Source: Propionispora hippei DSM 15287 (GTDB lineage Bacteria > Bacillota > Negativicutes > Propionisporales > Propionisporaceae). Taken from it: a stretch of DNA of 64,000 bases. Position 1 is the first letter of the stretch. Every line of letters starts with the position of its first letter. The notes under the pieces were generated by a model. It saw only the letters and a list, made by a program, of their open reading frames with translations. It was not told the origin of the DNA and ran no database searches. The stretch is taken from the NCBI RefSeq assembly GCF_900141835.1, contig NZ_FQZD01000011.1, positions 62,001 to 126,000 on the forward strand. The letters run 5' to 3'. A program made the translations under genes and the position numbers. Below, piece by piece: positions 60,750 through 64,000 of this stretch.

Positions 60750-61454
60750 TTGCAAAGAAACGAACGGTGGTTTCAGTTTCTTGCCGGTAAGACAGTTGCT
60801 GTTGCTGCCGGTTGTCTGATTGTGGTGGCGGCCGTATATTTGGGTTATCGGTCTTCCTACATCAGGTTTCCCGAGTCATTATCAATAAACAATATACTGG
60901 TGTTTACCTTTTTGTTTGTACTGGCCGCACTAATCGCGGGACTGCTGTTCCGCAATATAGTGCAAATGGTTTTCGTGTCCCTGTTGTTAAAGAACGAGGT
61001 ATTGTCAGCCGGTCCTGATTTGGTGATTAACCAGTCTGCTTTGCAAAAACCAGTTGTTCGCGGCCTGGAAATTCTGGTATCGATTTCGGTATGGGGACTT
61101 TTTCTATATTTTTTTCACTCCTTTTTTACGGCAGTTAGCTGGATTTTGGGAGGAAGGCTATTATATGGTGATTCGTTATCTCCTTCAATGATTGAGGGGA
61201 CTGAAACCATACTGTTGATTTCCTTTCTATTTGCTTTAGCTATGTTTCTGGTCATGTTCAGTTGGGCCCAATGGAATTATTGGCGGTTTGGACGGCTGGA
61301 ACGCCGCAAACCCCGCCCGCCTGTGCCATGTTCGGTGATTGCCGCTCAATACGGCATTCCGGAAAGAATAGTGCATAAGGCTACCACTGTGAAGGTAGCA
61401 AGAATACTGACACAGGAGGTTGGTCTGGACCTGGAGGTAATTAAAGAAATGTAA
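60750..61454 (+). CDS. pgaD: PgaD-like partner of PgaC, enlarged
   Basis: A 234-residue protein with two N-terminal hydrophobic segments (about 13-32 and 46-66) followed by a PgaD-like pair (about 106-130, 148-175). The motif WAQWNYWRFGRLERRKPRPP follows, like the PgaD cytosolic tail that contributes to c-di-GMP binding in E. coli. E. coli PgaD has only 137 residues and two TM segments, so the first 100 residues are extra. Start is TTG 60750 with GGAG ten bases upstream. Last gene of the operon. Confidence 0.75.
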   Translation: MQRNERWFQFLAGKTVAVAAGCLIVVAAVYLGYRSSYIRFPESLSINNILVFTFLFVLAALIAGLLFRNIVQMVFVSLLLKNEVLSAGPDLVINQSALQKPVVRGLEILVSISVWGLFLYFFHSFFTAVSWILGGRLLYGDSLSPSMIEGTETILLISFLFALAMFLVMFSWAQWNYWRFGRLERRKPRPPVPCSVIAAQYGIPERIVHKATTVKVARILTQEVGLDLEVIKEM

Positions 61455-61477
61455 CGCTTACTCAGAGAAATACCATA

Positions 61478-62353
61478 TCAGCCGTTGACAATCTTGCCAC
61501 CGTTGCAGTGGAGGATCTGGCCGGACATGTAGGCGGAATCGGCAGAAGCTAAAAAGACATAGCAGGGAGCTGCCTCAAAGGGCTGACCGGCATGCTGCAT
61601 GGGTGTGTCTTGACCGAACTGGGCGATATCCTCGTCAGAAAAGGAAGCGGGAATTAACGGGGTCCAAATAGGGCCAGGCGCTACTCCGTTAACACGGATG
61701 CCCTGCTTGATAAGTGCCAGCGACAGGGAGCGGGTAAAGGCCACGATAGCGCCTTTAGTGGCTGAATAATCGATAAGCTTTTCGTTGCCGGCATAGGCGG
61801 TGACCGAGGCCGTGTTGATTATGGCAGCACCTGCTTTCAGGTAAGCCAGGGCGGCCTTTGTCAAATAGAAGCAGGAAAAAATATTCGTCCGGAAGGTTTT
61901 CTCCAATTGGGCGGCGGTGATGTTTGTCAGGGTGGTCTGCACATGCTGCTCACCGGCGTTGTTCACCAGGATATCCAATTGGCCCAGTTTTTTTACTGTC
62001 TGATCAACGGCTTGCCGGCAGAAGGCCTCGTCACCGATATCGCCGGACAATAACAGGCAGCGCCGCCCGGTTTTTTCGACGTACTCTTTTGTCTCTTTCG
62101 CATCGGCGTCTTCATTTAGGTAAACGATAGCCACATCAGCCCCCTCTTTGGCGAAAGCGATAGCTACGGCGCGGCCAATGCCGCTGTCGCCGCCACTGAG
62201 GAGGGCGACTTTTCCTGTCAGTTTACCGCCGGGCCGGTAATTGGCATCGTCAAAAACGGGACGGGGTTTCATTTGCGATTCGATGCCGGGCTGCTGCGCC
62301 TGATGCTGGGGCGGAAAAGCCGGCTGGCTGCTTGTATTTTTCTGTTGACTCAT
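61478..62353 (-). CDS. Short-chain dehydrogenase/reductase (YghA/general-stress type)
   Basis: A 291-residue NAD(P)-dependent SDR: TGxxxGIG as LLSGGDSGIGRAVAI, NNAGEQ, catalytic Ser in NTASV and YxxxK in DYSATKGAIV. The N-terminal extension (about 40 residues, KPRPVFDDANYRPGGKLTGK) is typical of the YghA/GsiB-like stress dehydrogenases. Substrate is an unknown alcohol or aldehyde. AAAGGAGG precedes ATG 62353. Confidence 0.9.
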   Translation of the reverse strand: MSQQKNTSSQPAFPPQHQAQQPGIESQMKPRPVFDDANYRPGGKLTGKVALLSGGDSGIGRAVAIAFAKEGADVAIVYLNEDADAKETKEYVEKTGRRCLLLSGDIGDEAFCRQAVDQTVKKLGQLDILVNNAGEQHVQTTLTNITAAQLEKTFRTNIFSCFYLTKAALAYLKAGAAIINTASVTAYAGNEKLIDYSATKGAIVAFTRSLSLALIKQGIRVNGVAPGPIWTPLIPASFSDEDIAQFGQDTPMQHAGQPFEAAPCYVFLASADSAYMSGQILHCNGGKIVNG

Positions 62354-62633
62354 AATAGCCTCCTTTGAAAAAGTTGTATGGAAGGAACCTCTGGCTGATT
62401 TACACTGTGCGTACTAATGGAGCTTTTTCTACCTGCTTGTGTCAGCAAAACCTTGAATGCCTACTGGCTAGGTCAGGTGAAAAATTATTGTCATACCGAC
62501 AGGCAGTTAAAGCAGCGGTTCGTTAGAAGTTTTTCCCGTCTGTCGTTTTGTCATGCGCTCTTGGCGATAGACAACAATCATTGGTATAATGTGGATGGGT
62601 GGAATTGATTTTTTCGAGGGGAGCGGCTGTTGA

Positions 62634-63002
62634 ATGAGAAGCATACACTTATCACAGGGAAGTGGGCGGACTAAAGTCAATTTGGTATGTGACCGGATGG
62701 GAGATAGTCTGGTGGTGCGAATCTTTAATGAAAATGAACACATTGGCGCTGTGGCGGTCGGCGAGTATGACCATGTCCGGGAACGGGCTTCGGGGTCACT
62801 GATTAACCGGCTGGGACATAAAGATGATGTGATTGCTTTGCCGGTGGCCCATAAAATTGCCCGCAAAACGAAAAAACCGGTTTGTGTCATTGCCGGCGTT
62901 CATTTGGATGATATTACCCCGGAAGAGATTACCGTGCTTACCGACTACTATGAGGCTATGGTGGATAAGCTGCTGGCCCGCCTAGAAGCGGGGCTGGCCT
63001 AG
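62634..63002 (+). CDS. LpdD-like prenylated-flavin chaperone family protein
   Basis: A 122-residue alpha/beta protein of the PAC2b/LpdD-like group (HIGAVAVGEYDHVRE, INRLGHKDDVIALPVAHKIA, KPVCVIAGVHLDDITPEEI). In gallate decarboxylase systems LpdD may help deliver prenylated FMN; here no UbiD or UbiX gene is visible, so function is open. GAGGGGAG lies upstream of ATG 62634. Confidence 0.7.
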   Translation: MRSIHLSQGSGRTKVNLVCDRMGDSLVVRIFNENEHIGAVAVGEYDHVRERASGSLINRLGHKDDVIALPVAHKIARKTKKPVCVIAGVHLDDITPEEITVLTDYYEAMVDKLLARLEAGLA

Positions 63003-63168
63003 TACCAGTACCTTGTCAGCCTAAATCCAGTGAATACTGGCGGCCTATTTTCTGCCCGCTTTGTTGCCGTCAGTCAGCATACTAACGGCATGTTTCGTTC
63101 CTTCGCCTCGCGCTGCGAAAAATAGTCTCGTCATTCTTTTACTGCTTTAACACCGACAAGGTATTGGT

Positions 63169-63227
63169 GAAGAAAACAGCCTGCTTTATTTCATTCTGAA
63201 ATAAGGCAGGCTGTTTTCTTCTTTTTT
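63169..63227. terminator. Bidirectional terminator
   Basis: GAAGAAAACAGCCTGC... paired with ...GCAGGCTGTTTTCTTC over more than 20 bp, followed by a T-run. Shared with the convergent aminotransferase gene. Confidence 0.9.
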
Positions 63228-64000
63228 ACAGTCGATAAGTTTTTATCAGTTCGGCCAAACGATACAGACCGGTAGCCAGATCGTCCAGTCGGGCATAGGC
63301 ATAAGAAATTCGCAGGTTTTGGCTGGCTTGTTTGTCATATAGATTGCCGGGATTGAGCAGCAGGCCGTTGTCCAGGGCGGTATAAAAGAGCCGGTTCAGC
63401 GAAACAGGTTTTTTGAGCGTTAGCCACACATAGAAGCCTCCTTGCGGCACGGTCCAGGTGGCAATGCCGGCAAAGTACTGTTCCAGGATTTGGAGGCAGA
63501 CGGTACGGCGGGCAAGCAGTTTGCCACGCAGACTGTCCACATGGCGGTAAAAGGCGCCGGAAGCCAACAGGCGATGCACAGCCCATTGCGAGAGGGAACT
63601 GGAACCGTAATCAATCTGATTTTTGATATCGGCCAGACGGCTGATAACAGGTTCCGGCCCGGTAATCCAGCCAAGGCGCAGCCCCGGACTCAGCGCTTTG
63701 GAAAAGCTGCCGATATAGAGGACCAGGCCCTGTTTATCCAGCGCCTTTACCGGCAGCGGCGGCGGGCTGTCGAACCATAGCTCGCGGTATACGTCATCTT
63801 CAATGATTGGCAGCCGTTTGGCGGCGCAAAGAGCATACAGCTCCGCGCGACGTTTTTCCGTCATGGTTGTGCCGGTAGGGTTCTGAAAACAGGGAATGGT
63901 GTACAGGCAGCGGGACGCGGTGGCCGGGACGGCTTGCAGCGCCTCAAGCGAAATCCCCTCGTTGTCCATGGGAAGGCCACGCAGCGCGATGCCGGACGAC
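63226..64000 (-). CDS. PLP-dependent aminotransferase, MocR/AraT-like, truncated by window edge
   Basis: Only the C-terminal 258 residues are in the window; the frame is open to position 64000. CLYTIPCFQNPTGTTMTEKR, IIEDDVYRELWFD and the PLP lysine in YIGSFSKALSPGLRLGW are those of class I aminotransferases. The pattern IEDDVYRE...GSFSKALSPGLRLGW is common in MocR (GntR-aminotransferase) regulators and 2-aminoadipate-type aminotransferases. The N-terminal part, which would show a GntR HTH or not, lies outside. Confidence 0.85.
   Translation of the reverse strand, partial: SSGIALRGLPMDNEGISLEALQAVPATASRCLYTIPCFQNPTGTTMTEKRRAELYALCAAKRLPIIEDDVYRELWFDSPPPLPVKALDKQGLVLYIGSFSKALSPGLRLGWITGPEPVISRLADIKNQIDYGSSSLSQWAVHRLLASGAFYRHVDSLRGKLLARRTVCLQILEQYFAGIATWTVPQGGFYVWLTLKKPVSLNRLFYTALDNGLLLNPGNLYDKQASQNLRISYAYARLDDLATGLYRLAELIKTYRL

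Noticed and set aside
61455-61477. Terminator between pgaD and the SDR gene
   Set aside because: Only 23 bp and no stem with T-run; the operon's end remains undefined.
62417-62608. 63-codon open frame upstream of the LpdD-like gene
   Set aside because: No ribosome site and no protein-like pattern.

Overview
The window looks like chromosome of a diderm, probably spore-forming Firmicute of the Negativicutes (Sporomusaceae-like). This is inferred, not proven. Firmicute-type control elements sit throughout: strong AGGAGG ribosome sites, a CIRCE operator, LicT/RAT antitermination, a BirA box and GEMM-I (c-di-GMP-I) riboswitches. They occur beside a gene for an outer-membrane beta-barrel export protein (PgaA-like), which needs an outer membrane. 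I see no rRNA, tRNA, CRISPR array, insertion sequence or prophage.

Layout. 1-7.9 kb: glycan and surface-sugar genes (partial glycosyltransferase, a GT2-methyltransferase-GT2 fusion, a hexapeptide acetyltransferase, GDP-mannose dehydratase plus glycosyltransferase), with a YeiH transporter and its divergent LysR regulator between them. 7.9-10.3 kb: two c-di-GMP-family proteins (EAL-HDOD, GGDEF). 10.6-19 kb: C39-like protein, MFS transporter, two tandem biotin synthase genes, elbB, bioY under a BirA-type operator, and a carboxynorspermidine decarboxylase/dehydrogenase pair. 19.2-23.5 kb: ArsR-type repressor, P1B ATPase and Bcr/CflA exporter. 23.5-28.6 kb: HD-GYP protein, DcuS/DcuR-like two-component system and a Dcu C4-dicarboxylate transporter. 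28.6-30.8 kb: c-di-GMP riboswitch and chemoreceptor. 30.8-34.3 kb: a cluster of very small genes and a class V aminotransferase. 34.3-42.9 kb: two-component system with a Spy/CpxP-like periplasmic protein, L,D-transpeptidase, a two-chain Cas4-like nuclease, CorC/HlyC, YwbE, HAD phosphatase and an NrdD-like small pair. 42.9-45.8 kb: c-di-GMP riboswitch and GGDEF-EAL protein. 45.8-54.6 kb: htpG under CIRCE, a sugar PTS operon with two RAT-terminator switches, and queT. 54.6-61.5 kb: two complete promoter-riboswitch-terminator units ahead of a pgaABCD-type exopolysaccharide operon. 61.5-64 kb: short-chain dehydrogenase, LpdD-like protein and a partial MocR-type aminotransferase.

The unifying theme is c-di-GMP. 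There are four GEMM-I aptamers and four enzyme or receptor genes of the signalling system (EAL-HDOD, GGDEF, HD-GYP, GGDEF-EAL). The riboswitch targets are a chemoreceptor, a c-di-GMP enzyme and a poly-N-acetylglucosamine-type export operon. The expression platforms read as having opposite logic. Ahead of pga, the aptamer's 3' strand is part of the terminator, so ligand should favour read-through (ON). Ahead of the GGDEF-EAL gene, it is part of an antiterminator, so ligand should favour termination (OFF). If the EAL enzyme is mainly a phosphodiesterase, this would be a positive-feedback circuit that locks in matrix production. The upstream copy of the pga riboswitch has lost conserved core positions.
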